DNA of 6,000 bases from Ruminococcus sp. UBA946 (GCA_002293295.1 DBCY01000106.1:15400-21399); one strand, 5' to 3'; positions 1-5,990 are shown, numbered from the stretch's first letter. Notes: a model not told the origin generated them from the letters alone. Program-made: numbers and translations.

Positions 1-26
1 TTGTTCAGTACGCATTATATACTATA

Positions 27-1796
27 TCAGCTCTCTGTTTTCTTTATTCCCAGAATATCAAGGCTTGCCCTGTCAACCTCTGACGGACACGAAGACATCA
101 GCTCGGAAGCGTTCTGAACCTTCGGGAAAGCCGTGACGTCGCGTAGGCTGTCGGCTCCGCAAATCACCATTGCAAGCCGGTCAAGCCCGATTCCCATACC
201 GCCGTGGGGGGCGGCACCGTATTTATAGGCGTCAACCAGAAATCCGAATTTCGCTTCAATTTCTTCATCGGTAAGCCCAAGCGCTTTGAACATTTTTTCC
301 TGAAGCTCATAATCGGTAATGCGAATGGAACCGCTTGAAAGCTCCGTACCGTTCAGGACAAGGTCCCAGGCCTTGGCAAAAACCTTTTCGGGAGCGGTTT
401 CGAGGTATTCCAAGCATTCGTCCATAGGCGTTGTGAACGGATGATGCATGGCAACCCATTTTCCGCTTTCTTCGTCATGCTCAAAGAACGGAATTTCGGT
501 GAGCCACAGGAAATTAAACCCGTCGGGAATAATATCAAGCTGCCTGGCGGTTTTATTGCGTAAAGCCCCCAGAACAGGGAGAGTGACGCTGTTTTTATCG
601 GCGATAATCAATACGGCGTCGCCTTTTTCGGCGCCGACGGCATTCAGGATTGAAGCAAGCTCTCCCTGAGCCATAAACTTTCCGAATGAACACGAAGGTT
701 CGTCGTCAACCCAGCGGATATAAGCAAGGCCTTTGGCGCCTATTCCGCGGACAAATTCGGTAAGCTTGTCGATTTCCTTACGGGTAAGGACGGACGCCGC
801 GTTTTTAGCTGTAATTGCGCGGACAGACCCCCCTGCTTCTATTGCGGAAGTAAATACTGAAAAGCCGCAGTTTGAAACTAAAGCTGAAATATCCTTTATT
901 TCCATTCCGAAACGGGTGTCGGGCTTATCGGAGCCGTAACTCTCCATAGCCTCCATATATTTCAGACGCGGGAACGGCATGGGTATATCAATTCCTAAAA
1001 GTTCATCAAAAAGGCGGTGTATATATCCCTCGTTCATGTTCATAATATCATTTTCGTCAACAAAGGACATTTCAAGGTCAATCTGAGTGAACTCCGGCTG
1101 GCGGTCGGCGCGTAAATCCTCGTCCCTGAAGCACCTTGCCAGCTGAATATACCTGTCAAATCCCGAAACCATAAGAAGCTGCTTGTAAATCTGGGGAGAC
1201 TGGGGGAGGGCGTAAAAGCTTCCCTTATGGATTCTTGACGGAACCAAATAATCCCTTGCCCCCTCCGGGGTGGATTTCATCAGCATAGGCGTTTCAATTT
1301 CAATAAAACCGTTTTCATAGAAATAATCACGGGTAATCTTTGCGATTCTGCTTCTTGTCATTATATTATCCTGCAGGGTTTTTCTTCTGAGGTCAAGGTA
1401 ACGGTATTTCAGACGCAGCTCTTCATTCGTATTTGTGCTGTCAACAATCTCAAACGGGGGGGTCTGGGCTTTTGCGAGAATACGCAAATCATCAACGGCA
1501 ATCTCAATACTACCGGTCTTGATTTCGTTGTTTTTGCTTTCACGTTCGCGGACAACGCCCTTAGCCATAAGAACATATTCGGCGTGGCACTGCGACGCTT
1601 TTTCAAATACCTCACGTCCGGTGGCATCGTTAAACGCAAGCTGGACAATCCCCGTCCGGTCGCGCAAATCAATGAAAATAAGGTTCCCCAAATCCCTGAC
1701 CTTCTGGACATATCCCCCGACGGTAACGGCGCTTCCGGTACCTTCAACCTCGCCGCAGTAATGGGTGCGCTTCAATCCAAGCATATTATCAGCCAT
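27..1796 (-). CDS. aspS: Aspartyl-tRNA synthetase, bacterial type (class IIb)
   Basis: Charges tRNA-Asp with aspartate using ATP in the cytoplasm. The 589-residue product has the normal length and order for a bacterial AspRS. An N-terminal OB-fold anticodon-binding domain covers about residues 1-110. The class II catalytic core has motif 2 at 221-240 (FRDED, then RADRQPEFTQID) and motif 3 at 532-543 (GIGLDRLAM). The GAD-type insertion characteristic of bacterial enzymes lies at about 290-420, and HHPFTTP is at 451-457. The ATG at 1796 is preferred because AAAGGA (1806-1811 on the complement) lies 9 nt upstream; the frame stays open to an ATG at 1844, but that one lacks a good site. It is the second gene of the hisS-aspS operon, 56 bp after hisS. 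The gap contains TATAAA and TATAAT sequences that might be a weak internal promoter, but no good -35. Whether the enzyme discriminates tRNA-Asp from tRNA-Asn cannot be decided here. No terminator is visible in the 26 bp beyond the stop. Confidence 0.98.
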   Translation of the reverse strand: MADNMLGLKRTHYCGEVEGTGSAVTVGGYVQKVRDLGNLIFIDLRDRTGIVQLAFNDATGREVFEKASQCHAEYVLMAKGVVRERESKNNEIKTGSIEIAVDDLRILAKAQTPPFEIVDSTNTNEELRLKYRYLDLRRKTLQDNIMTRSRIAKITRDYFYENGFIEIETPMLMKSTPEGARDYLVPSRIHKGSFYALPQSPQIYKQLLMVSGFDRYIQLARCFRDEDLRADRQPEFTQIDLEMSFVDENDIMNMNEGYIHRLFDELLGIDIPMPFPRLKYMEAMESYGSDKPDTRFGMEIKDISALVSNCGFSVFTSAIEAGGSVRAITAKNAASVLTRKEIDKLTEFVRGIGAKGLAYIRWVDDEPSCSFGKFMAQGELASILNAVGAEKGDAVLIIADKNSVTLPVLGALRNKTARQLDIIPDGFNFLWLTEIPFFEHDEESGKWVAMHHPFTTPMDECLEYLETAPEKVFAKAWDLVLNGTELSSGSIRITDYELQEKMFKALGLTDEEIEAKFGFLVDAYKYGAAPHGGMGIGLDRLAMVICGADSLRDVTAFPKVQNASELMSSCPSEVDRASLDILGIKKTES

Positions 1797-1852
1797 AATA
1801 AAACATCCTTTCAAATTTATACCATTCCATACAAGATTATACAATTATATTA

Positions 1853-3154
1853 CTAAACTAATTCCGTTCCGGAAAACATCTCCGCAGTGACGTTATCTGA
1901 TAAAGTTTTTACAAACCCGTCACTTAAATTTACATCCGTCTGTTCGCCCGTTCTCATGTTTTTAAGCTTTGCCGTACCCGTTTCAAGCTCGTTATCGCCT
2001 AAAACAAGGGTAAAAACGGCTCCGATTTTATCGGCATATTTCATCTGGGATTTTAACCCCCTGCCGGTAAGGTCGGTTTCGGCATAATACCCCTCAGCCC
2101 TTACAAGCTTTAAAAGCTCCGCCGCTTTCATTGCGGCATTTTCTCCCATCGCAGCTATATAAAGACTGCAGGGTATATTTTCCATAAACCTGCAGCCCTG
2201 TTTTTCAGCCACAAGTATAAGCCTTTCAAGCCCCATCCCGAAGCCTAAAGCCGGAGTGCTTTTACCGCCTATTTCCTCTATAAGGTTATTATATCTTCCC
2301 CCTGCGCAGACAGTGCCCTGCGAGCCGATTTCTTCGGTAATGAACTCAAAAACCGTCTTTGTGTAATAATCAAGCCCCCTGACGATTTTAGGGTCTGTCT
2401 CATATGGTATATCCAGCAAATCAAGATATTTTTTGAAGCTTTCAAAATGCGTATTGCAGTCTTCACAAAGATAATCAAGGATTAAGGGAGCATTTTCCGT
2501 GTTTTTCCTGCAAACGGGAGACTTGCAGTCAAGAAGCCTCATAGGGTTTTTTTCAAGCCTTTCAAGGCAGGTCTCGCAAATAATGTCCCTATACTGAGTA
2601 AAATAATCCTTCAGCGCGGTATTATAGCGTTCCCTGCAGCAGGGGCATCCTATTGAATTGATATGAAGTTTTAGCTTTTTTATTCCTATTCTTTCCAGCA
2701 CGCTGTATGCAAGGCTGATTATTTCGGCGTCAGCCATCGGAGAATCGGAGCCGACCATCTCGCAGCCGAACTGATGGTGCTCCCTGAACCTCCCTGCCTG
2801 AGGCTTTTCATACCGGAAGCAGGAAGTCAGGTAATAAACCTTCAGGGGCATAGCCTCGTTGAGAAGTCCGTTTTCAATAACCGCCCTCATCGTTCCGGCT
2901 GTACCCTCCGGCCTTAAGGTTATTGAACGGTTCCCCTTATCCATAAACGTATACATTTCCTTCTGCACGACATCGGTGGTTTCGCCTACGGAACGCAAAA
3001 AAAGCTCCGTATGCTCAAAAGTAGGGAAACGTATTTCCTTAAACCCGAAGGTTTTTGCGACGTCGGCTGCAAGCTTTTCGACCGTTTGCCATTTATTGCT
3101 TTGCGATGGGGTCACATCGCCCGTCCCCTTGGGTTTCTGAGTAATAAGCGCCAA
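1853..3154 (-). CDS. hisS: Histidyl-tRNA synthetase (class IIa), probable TTG start
   Basis: Charges tRNA-His with histidine in the cytoplasm. Counting from the TTG at 3154, the product has 433 residues. The N-terminus ITQKPKGTGDVTP matches the usual HisRS opening. TLRPEG is at 79-84, motif 2 at 113-132 (FRYEKPQAGRFREHHQFGCE), the HisA signature VRGLDYYTKT at 258-267, and motif 3 FGMGLERL at 305-312. A C-terminal anticodon-binding domain follows. The insertion domain is Cys-rich (170, 172, 173, 193, 196, 210, 215, 230, 233), as in clostridial HisRS, and may bind metal. The frame also has a TTG at 3163, but that codon directly abuts GGAAGGA (3164-3170). The TTG at 3154 leaves a 9-nt gap and gives the family's normal N-terminus. 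It is the first gene downstream of the T-box leader and is followed by aspS. Confidence 0.97.
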   Translation of the reverse strand: MALITQKPKGTGDVTPSQSNKWQTVEKLAADVAKTFGFKEIRFPTFEHTELFLRSVGETTDVVQKEMYTFMDKGNRSITLRPEGTAGTMRAVIENGLLNEAMPLKVYYLTSCFRYEKPQAGRFREHHQFGCEMVGSDSPMADAEIISLAYSVLERIGIKKLKLHINSIGCPCCRERYNTALKDYFTQYRDIICETCLERLEKNPMRLLDCKSPVCRKNTENAPLILDYLCEDCNTHFESFKKYLDLLDIPYETDPKIVRGLDYYTKTVFEFITEEIGSQGTVCAGGRYNNLIEEIGGKSTPALGFGMGLERLILVAEKQGCRFMENIPCSLYIAAMGENAAMKAAELLKLVRAEGYYAETDLTGRGLKSQMKYADKIGAVFTLVLGDNELETGTAKLKNMRTGEQTDVNLSDGFVKTLSDNVTAEMFSGTELV

Positions 3155-3163
3155 ATCTATCAA

Positions 3164-3170
3164 TCCTTCC
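3164..3170 (-). promoter_or_regulatory. Ribosome binding site that decides the hisS start
   Basis: On the minus strand this reads GGAAGGA, a strong Shine-Dalgarno. It touches the upstream TTG (3163) directly but lies 9 nt from the TTG at 3154. The same 9-nt gap is seen for aspS and for the small downstream gene at 5605, so 3154 is the likelier start. Confidence 0.75.
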
Positions 3171-3178
3171 CAATATTA

Positions 3179-3307
3179 ATTAACAATTAAAAATTAACAA
3201 TTAACAATGGCGGTATACCGCCTGCGGCGGTATGATTTTAATTTATAATTCGCAACTTTTAGTTGTTATGAGGTACTACTAGCAACTATTTTCTAATCAC
3301 TAATAGC
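3179..3307. repeat. Interspersed-repeat-like block: AT-rich direct repeats plus interlocking palindromes
   Basis: This non-coding block lies between the T-box terminator and the hisS ribosome binding site. It holds three copies of ATTAACAAT (3179-3187, 3193-3201, 3200-3208), two of them extended to ATTAACAATT. A perfect 14-bp palindrome GGCGGTATACCGCC (3209-3222) overlaps a second hairpin, ATACCGCC-TGC-GGCGGTAT (3215-3233), so the centre can fold in two mutually exclusive ways. CAACT-TTT-AGTTG (3253-3265) forms a small hairpin, and GCAACT recurs at 3252 and 3282. The GC-rich core within AT-rich repeats resembles small non-autonomous intergenic elements (MITE-like or REP-like). That identity is inference, because copies elsewhere in the genome cannot be seen. 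No ORF or transposase is present. In hisS mRNA the block would form part of the 5' untranslated region. Confidence 0.55.
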
Positions 3308-3337
3308 AAATCCCCTATGCAAAAACAGCATAAGGGA
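3308..3337 (-). terminator. T-box regulated intrinsic terminator
   Basis: The minus strand reads TCCCTTATGC (3337-3328), a seven-base loop TGTTTTT, then GCATAGGGGA (3320-3311), a 10-bp stem with one G-T pair. Its left arm includes the TCCC needed by the competing antiterminator, which is the usual T-box switch. The T tract is short: only TTT (3310-3308), then GC, where the repeat-like block begins. Confidence 0.85.
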
Positions 3338-3557
3338 CGATATAAACCGCGGTGCCACCCAAATTCGATAAATATATACATGAAACATATTTATCCTTAA
3401 TTCATCCTTAACGCGGAAAACGCCCGTACTTTTTATCATTTAAATTCCGTACGGAAGCTCATAGGTGTCCTTCGCAGTATGCGGCGCAAAGCGGTTTCAC
3501 CATACCCGCCCTCTCTGGAATACACCGTATAAAGCTACTCTCCTAATCAATGCCTTT
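3308..3557 (-). promoter_or_regulatory. T-box leader (tRNA-sensing riboswitch) controlling hisS-aspS, probably Asp-specific
   Basis: On the minus strand this region holds the parts of a T-box in order. A lower Stem I helix TAGG (3545-3542) pairs with CCTA (3465-3462). The specifier loop has AGTA (3539-3536) facing GAA (3473-3471). AGAGAG (3516-3511) is typical of the distal part of Stem I. The specifier is GAC (3469-3467), followed by one A before the helix resumes. A hairpin GATAAATAT/ATATTTATC (3395-3367) precedes the T-box sequence GGGTGGCACCGCGG (3360-3347), and the terminator follows at 3337-3308. Uncharged tRNA stabilises an antiterminator made from the T-box sequence and the CGTCCC that otherwise starts the terminator. 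The GAC specifier and the C in TGGC, which would pair with discriminator G73, both suit tRNA-Asp. The 5' end is inferred from the candidate -10 box. Confidence 0.95.
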
Positions 3558-3563
3558 TACTAT

Positions 3564-3569
3564 ATTATA
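3564..3569 (-). promoter_or_regulatory. Candidate -10 box for the T-box/hisS-aspS transcript
   Basis: A perfect TATAAT on the minus strand lies just past the mgsA stop and about 20 nt before the first T-box helix, as expected for a leader promoter. No good -35 is found at 16-18 bp; TATAAA is at 17 bp, and CTGACA is 25 bp away. This may be a weak or extended promoter, or the operon may rely partly on read-through from mgsA. Confidence 0.4.
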
Positions 3570-3596
3570 AAGCTTAGTACATCTTCTTTATATTTG

Positions 3597-4001
3597 TCAG
3601 TTAATCGGATTTACAATATTACGCCAGTCAAGGTCGCCCCTGTCAAGAGCATGTATAAGCGCCTCGGCTGTGGCTATATTGGTAGCGACAGGGATGTTAT
3701 GGACATCGCAGAGCCGCAGAAGATTCATTTCATTGGGTTCATGGGGCTTCGGAGACAAAGGGTCCCTGAAAAAAAGAAGCAGGTCAATCTCATTACAGGA
3801 AATTCTGGCGCTTATTTGCTGGTCGCCGCCCTGCATACCGCTCAGGTAACGCTGAATGGTGAGACCGGTCGCCTGGGAAATCTGTTTGCCCGTCGTACCG
3901 GTGGCGCATAAATTATTCCGTGATAAAATGCCGCAGTAAGCAATGCAGAACTGAACCATCAGTTCTTTTTTTGAATCATGGGCTATCAATGCAATATTCA
4001 A
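3597..4001 (-). CDS. mgsA: Methylglyoxal synthase, probable TTG start
   Basis: Converts dihydroxyacetone phosphate to methylglyoxal and phosphate, a cytosolic bypass of lower glycolysis used when phosphate is limiting. The 134-residue product aligns without gaps to the E. coli enzyme over its core at an offset of 11. It keeps His8-Asp9, the phosphate loop TGTTGK (34-39), GGDQQ with catalytic Asp60 (E. coli Asp71), RDPL with Asp80 (Asp91), and His87 (His98). The residue at the Asp101 position is Asn90, within HEPNE. An ATG at 4010 directly abuts the ribosome binding site, whereas the TTG at 4001 sits 9 nt from AAAGGG and yields the canonical MNIALIAHD start. The gene lies 47 bp after the MinD-like gene and is probably cotranscribed with it. 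It ends about 28 bp before the -10 box of the T-box leader, with no terminator between them. Confidence 0.96.
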   Translation of the reverse strand: MNIALIAHDSKKELMVQFCIAYCGILSRNNLCATGTTGKQISQATGLTIQRYLSGMQGGDQQISARISCNEIDLLLFFRDPLSPKPHEPNEMNLLRLCDVHNIPVATNIATAEALIHALDRGDLDWRNIVNPIN

Positions 4002-4010
4002 TGGAATCAT

Positions 4011-4018
4011 CCCTTTCT
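4011..4018 (-). promoter_or_regulatory. Ribosome binding site that decides the mgsA start
   Basis: AGAAAGGG on the minus strand touches the ATG at 4010 with no gap, but lies 9 nt from the in-frame TTG at 4001. That favours the TTG, which also gives the usual family N-terminus. Confidence 0.6.
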
Positions 4019-4048
4019 GATACTTAATTTGTTATTTAATTATAAATA

Positions 4049-4795
4049 TTACTGAATTAGAACCTTGAAGCTTAAAGGAATATCCTCTCCCTTCAGTCTC
4101 TTCGAAATAGCGTCAAACGCTCTGAACGCATTTGAAGACGAAGGCAGGGGAATCCCCTTGCTGGTCGAAATAACAACGGCGTTATCCTTCGGGATTACTC
4201 CGATAAGCTGAACCCCTACCGTGTCTATAATTTCATCCAGGTCGCCGATTAATTCCTCCTTGAATATATCGGGGTCGACCTTATTTATTATAAGCCTTTG
4301 CTTTTTATTGCCGCGCTTATAGAATTCATCGGACATAAGCCTTGCGTCGCGCACGCAAACCGGGTCGGGGGTCGTATTGATTAAAATCAAGTCTGACTGC
4401 TCGACGACGTCGAAAACGCTTTCGTTAGTTCCGGCGGAGGTATCGATAATTATAAACTCATAATATTTTCTCATCTCGTTACAGATGCTTGAGATGGTAT
4501 CGGCGTAAACCTTTGCAAACGGGTCCTTGGGAGCGCAGACAATACTCAGGTTATTCGCAAGCTTAACCTGGGTGGTGGCTTTATAGATATCGCATTCACC
4601 GCTAAGAACGGAACCTAAGTCATATTTTACATCATCCTTTACGCCGAGCATTATATCAAGGCATCTCAGACCGAAATCAAGCTCGATTATAAGGGTTCTG
4701 TGACCTTGTTTTGCAAGAGCGAATCCCAGTTCGGCACAAATCGATGATTTGCCGGTTCCGCCTTTACCTGAAGTAATCGCGATTATTTTTGACAT
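4049..4795 (-). CDS. minD: MinD/ParA-family ATPase (MinD-like, no obvious C-terminal membrane helix)
   Basis: A P-loop ATPase of the MinD/ParA family. MinD places the division septum by cycling on and off the membrane with MinC and a topology factor. The 248-residue product has the deviant Walker A GKGGTGKSS at 10-18, with Lys11 and Lys16 as in MinD. Switch I lies around Asp40 (IELDFGLRCLD), IIIDTSAG is at 115-122, and INKVDPD at 170-176. GVIPKDNAVVISTSKGIP and KGEDIPL near the end match the MinD pattern. The protein ends seven residues after KGEDIPL, in SFKVLIQ, so the amphipathic membrane-targeting helix typical of MinD is short or missing. The ATG at 4795 is preferred: AAAGGA lies 11 nt upstream, while the ATG at 4807 overlaps the ribosome binding site. 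mgsA follows, as in clostridial min/rodA/mgsA clusters, but no minC or minE is visible. A different ParA-like role is possible. Confidence 0.85.
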   Translation of the reverse strand: MSKIIAITSGKGGTGKSSICAELGFALAKQGHRTLIIELDFGLRCLDIMLGVKDDVKYDLGSVLSGECDIYKATTQVKLANNLSIVCAPKDPFAKVYADTISSICNEMRKYYEFIIIDTSAGTNESVFDVVEQSDLILINTTPDPVCVRDARLMSDEFYKRGNKKQRLIINKVDPDIFKEELIGDLDEIIDTVGVQLIGVIPKDNAVVISTSKGIPLPSSSNAFRAFDAISKRLKGEDIPLSFKVLIQ

Positions 4796-4841
4796 AAGTA
4801 TGACCATCCTTTCAAAAATCAGAAATAAATCACCTTTTTAT

Positions 4842-4869
4842 ATTGTACCATAAAATACATAAAAGTCAA
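4842..4869 (-). promoter_or_regulatory. Sigma-A-type promoter for the MinD-like gene and mgsA
   Basis: The minus strand has TTGACT (4869-4864), a 16-bp spacer and TACAAT (4847-4842), about 47 bp before the start codon. The match to the consensus is good and the position fits. Confidence 0.75.
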
Positions 4870-4943
4870 AGAGTTTTTACCTATTCTGCACATCTTTGTG
4901 ATATTGCAGTTTTTTGATTCAGTTTTTTTGTATATTATGCACA

Positions 4944-4972
4944 TTGAATTTATATATTACACTTTGTATAAT
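4944..4972 (+). promoter_or_regulatory. Sigma-A-type promoter driving the toxin/immunity cassette
   Basis: TTGAAT (4944-4949), a 17-bp spacer and a perfect TATAAT (4967-4972) lie in the AT-rich intergenic region. The promoter faces away from the MinD-like gene and towards the plus-strand cassette, with expected initiation near 4980. That is about 20 nt before the toxin-like frame opens at 4997. The AT-rich composition makes a chance match possible. Confidence 0.6.
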
Positions 4973-5012
4973 TACGCATTATATATAATAAATTAATATC
5001 ATACCGTCAGCC

Positions 5013-5058
5013 ATAATTGGGCAAAAGGCAATTCAAACCCGGGGTTTGATAATTGGGC
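5013..5058 (+). repeat. 10-bp direct repeats flanking a hyphenated palindrome
   Basis: ATAATTGGGC occurs at 5013-5022 and again at 5049-5058. Between them is CAAACCC-G-GGGTTTG (5034-5048). The pair sits at the 5' edge of the toxin-like frame, 36 bp apart (12 codons), and encodes the matching peptides HNWA and DNWA. It may be an internal protein repeat or a trace of a recombination junction. Confidence 0.5.
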
Positions 5059-5065
5059 GGAATAC

Positions 5066-5599
5066 TTGAGTACGGGATTGACAAACGGCGGCAATGGTAG
5101 TATAATTAAAGCAGGAAGTGGTAGAGTGTCGAAACCGACTATTGATAAGCCTATAGGAATGCCTATAGAACAGCGGCATACCGGTAAAGGCAATCCTAAT
5201 GCCATACTGCATTATGACAGACCCCTTAACAAACGTCAGCAAGAACTTATTGATGTTTTATCCGAATATGACAGCAGGGCAACGGTAAGGAAAAACAATG
5301 TCAGCATGAGCGATTTATCGGCTTTAACTGCCATGACAGGCGATGAGTTCGCTATGTTTACAAAAGGCAAGGAACGTTTAATTATTCGCGGAAATGCGTA
5401 TAAGGTTAATATTACTATTGATGACGCCCGTTTACTTGCTAAAGAAGGTTATAAATGGAGCGGACATACTCATCCGGGAACGGACTGGAATTCTTTAATT
5501 TCATCTAAAGGTGACAAAGAAATATTAAAATGCTTTGAACAGAGTCAGAGTGTTGTACATAATTCTAAAGGTCAGTTTTTGAGATTTGGAAAGGATTGA
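5066..5599 (+). CDS. Orphan C-terminal polymorphic-toxin domain, JAB/MPN metalloprotease-like
   Basis: Probably the detached toxic tip of a larger secreted or contact-dependent toxin. Numbered from TTG 5066, the 177-residue frame has a Gly/Ser/Asn-rich leader (about 1-45). It is followed by a domain starting at ILHYDRPLNKRQQELID, with Glu94 in GDEFAMF and then GYKWSGHTHPG. His134, His136, Ser147 and Asp150 fit the JAMM metal site (Glu, then HxH, about ten residues, SxxD). JAB-type domains are a known warhead class in polymorphic toxins; the substrate here is unknown. No signal peptide, LXG, Rhs or other delivery domain is present. The frame is open upstream to codon 4997 with protein-like sequence, yet contains no ATG there. 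TTG 5066 has only a weak GGGCGG upstream, and the in-frame ATG at 5159 directly abuts TAGGA. This suggests a fragment cut from a longer gene. It could be expressed from the promoter at 4944-4972, or it could be a silent donor cassette. Confidence 0.7.
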   Translation: MSTGLTNGGNGSIIKAGSGRVSKPTIDKPIGMPIEQRHTGKGNPNAILHYDRPLNKRQQELIDVLSEYDSRATVRKNNVSMSDLSALTAMTGDEFAMFTKGKERLIIRGNAYKVNITIDDARLLAKEGYKWSGHTHPGTDWNSLISSKGDKEILKCFEQSQSVVHNSKGQFLRFGKD

Positions 5600-5604
5600 T
5601 ATAA

Positions 5605-5898
5605 ATGAAACCATCATTAGAACAAAATACAATGGAAAAAGCATTGCAAAAATCAATGGCTTTAGAAATTGTTAAAAAGTATTGCAGTGAGAATAATTTA
5701 TCATTTAAAAAACTGCTGTCACAAAGGTTTGAGTTAGTTTATGGTACTGCTGTATTTGCTCAGGAAAGTAATGTAAAGCCTATGGGACTTACCAATGATA
5801 AAGAAACAATGCCAAAGCCTACCCTGATTTTAACAAGTAAGGACAATAATATTGTTATTGAGCAAACAGAATACACAAAACAGTATCTTTCGGAATAG
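5605..5898 (+). CDS. Small hypothetical protein, putative cognate immunity protein
   Basis: I do not recognise the family. The 97-residue product looks soluble, with no signal peptide or membrane segment. A probably helical N-terminal part (to about residue 45) is rich in Lys, Leu and Glu. A more strand-like C-terminal part includes PTLILTSKDNNIVIEQTEY. The ATG start is well supported: AAGGA (5591-5595) lies 9 nt upstream, inside the last codons of the toxin-like frame, with only 5 bp between the two genes. That tight coupling directly after a toxin tip is the standard place for an immunity gene and is the only basis for the function. The gene is visibly more AT-rich than the synthetase genes, consistent with transfer. 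A hairpin terminator follows it. Confidence 0.7.
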   Translation: MKPSLEQNTMEKALQKSMALEIVKKYCSENNLSFKKLLSQRFELVYGTAVFAQESNVKPMGLTNDKETMPKPTLILTSKDNNIVIEQTEYTKQYLSE

Positions 5899-5931
5899 CG
5901 AGTTCTAAGTCGGCTAATAATATTTAAAAAT

Positions 5932-5968
5932 AAGCATTTTGCTGTTAAAAAGCAAGTGCTTTTATTTT
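5932..5968 (+). terminator. Intrinsic terminator after the putative immunity gene
   Basis: AAGCA-TT-TTGCT pairs with AGCAA-G-TGCTT (two 5-bp helices around a small internal loop, 5932-5961). It is followed by the T-rich run TTTTATTTT. The hairpin is AT-rich and moderate in strength, but well placed 34 bp after the stop codon. Confidence 0.65.
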
Positions 5969-5990
5969 GTCATTTTGTAGGAGAAATGTT

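Noticed and set aside
1409..1761. Long overlapping open frames on both strands inside aspS
   Set aside because: They are shadows of the AspRS reading frame, with Arg/Pro/Ser-rich low-quality translations and no start signals.
1797..1852. Possible internal promoter between hisS and aspS (TTGTAT, 17 bp, TATAAA)
   Set aside because: Both boxes are weak matches in AT-rich DNA, and the operon arrangement behind a T-box explains aspS expression without it.
3465..3467. CAC as the His specifier of the T-box
   Set aside because: Its next base is paired in the CCUA/UAGG helix, leaving no purine linker, and the UGGC bulge does not match the C73 discriminator of tRNA-His. It is kept only as a possible second frame.
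3465..3911. Plus-strand open frame of 148 codons antisense to the T-box and mgsA
   Set aside because: It lies opposite a well-supported riboswitch and an enzyme gene, has no ribosome binding site, and its product resembles no protein family I know.
9..4985. A 13-bp direct repeat, TACGCATTATATA, at 9-21 and 4973-4985, bracketing the minus-strand gene block
   Set aside because: A match of this length in AT-rich sequence is expected by chance at an appreciable rate within 6 kb, and there is no integrase, tRNA gene or other sign of an attachment site.
5151..5168. Hairpin CTATAGG-AATG-CCTATAG with an in-frame ATG in its loop, within the toxin-like frame
   Set aside because: It is a short AT-rich stem inside coding sequence. 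The ATG directly abuts TAGGA, so initiation there is unlikely.
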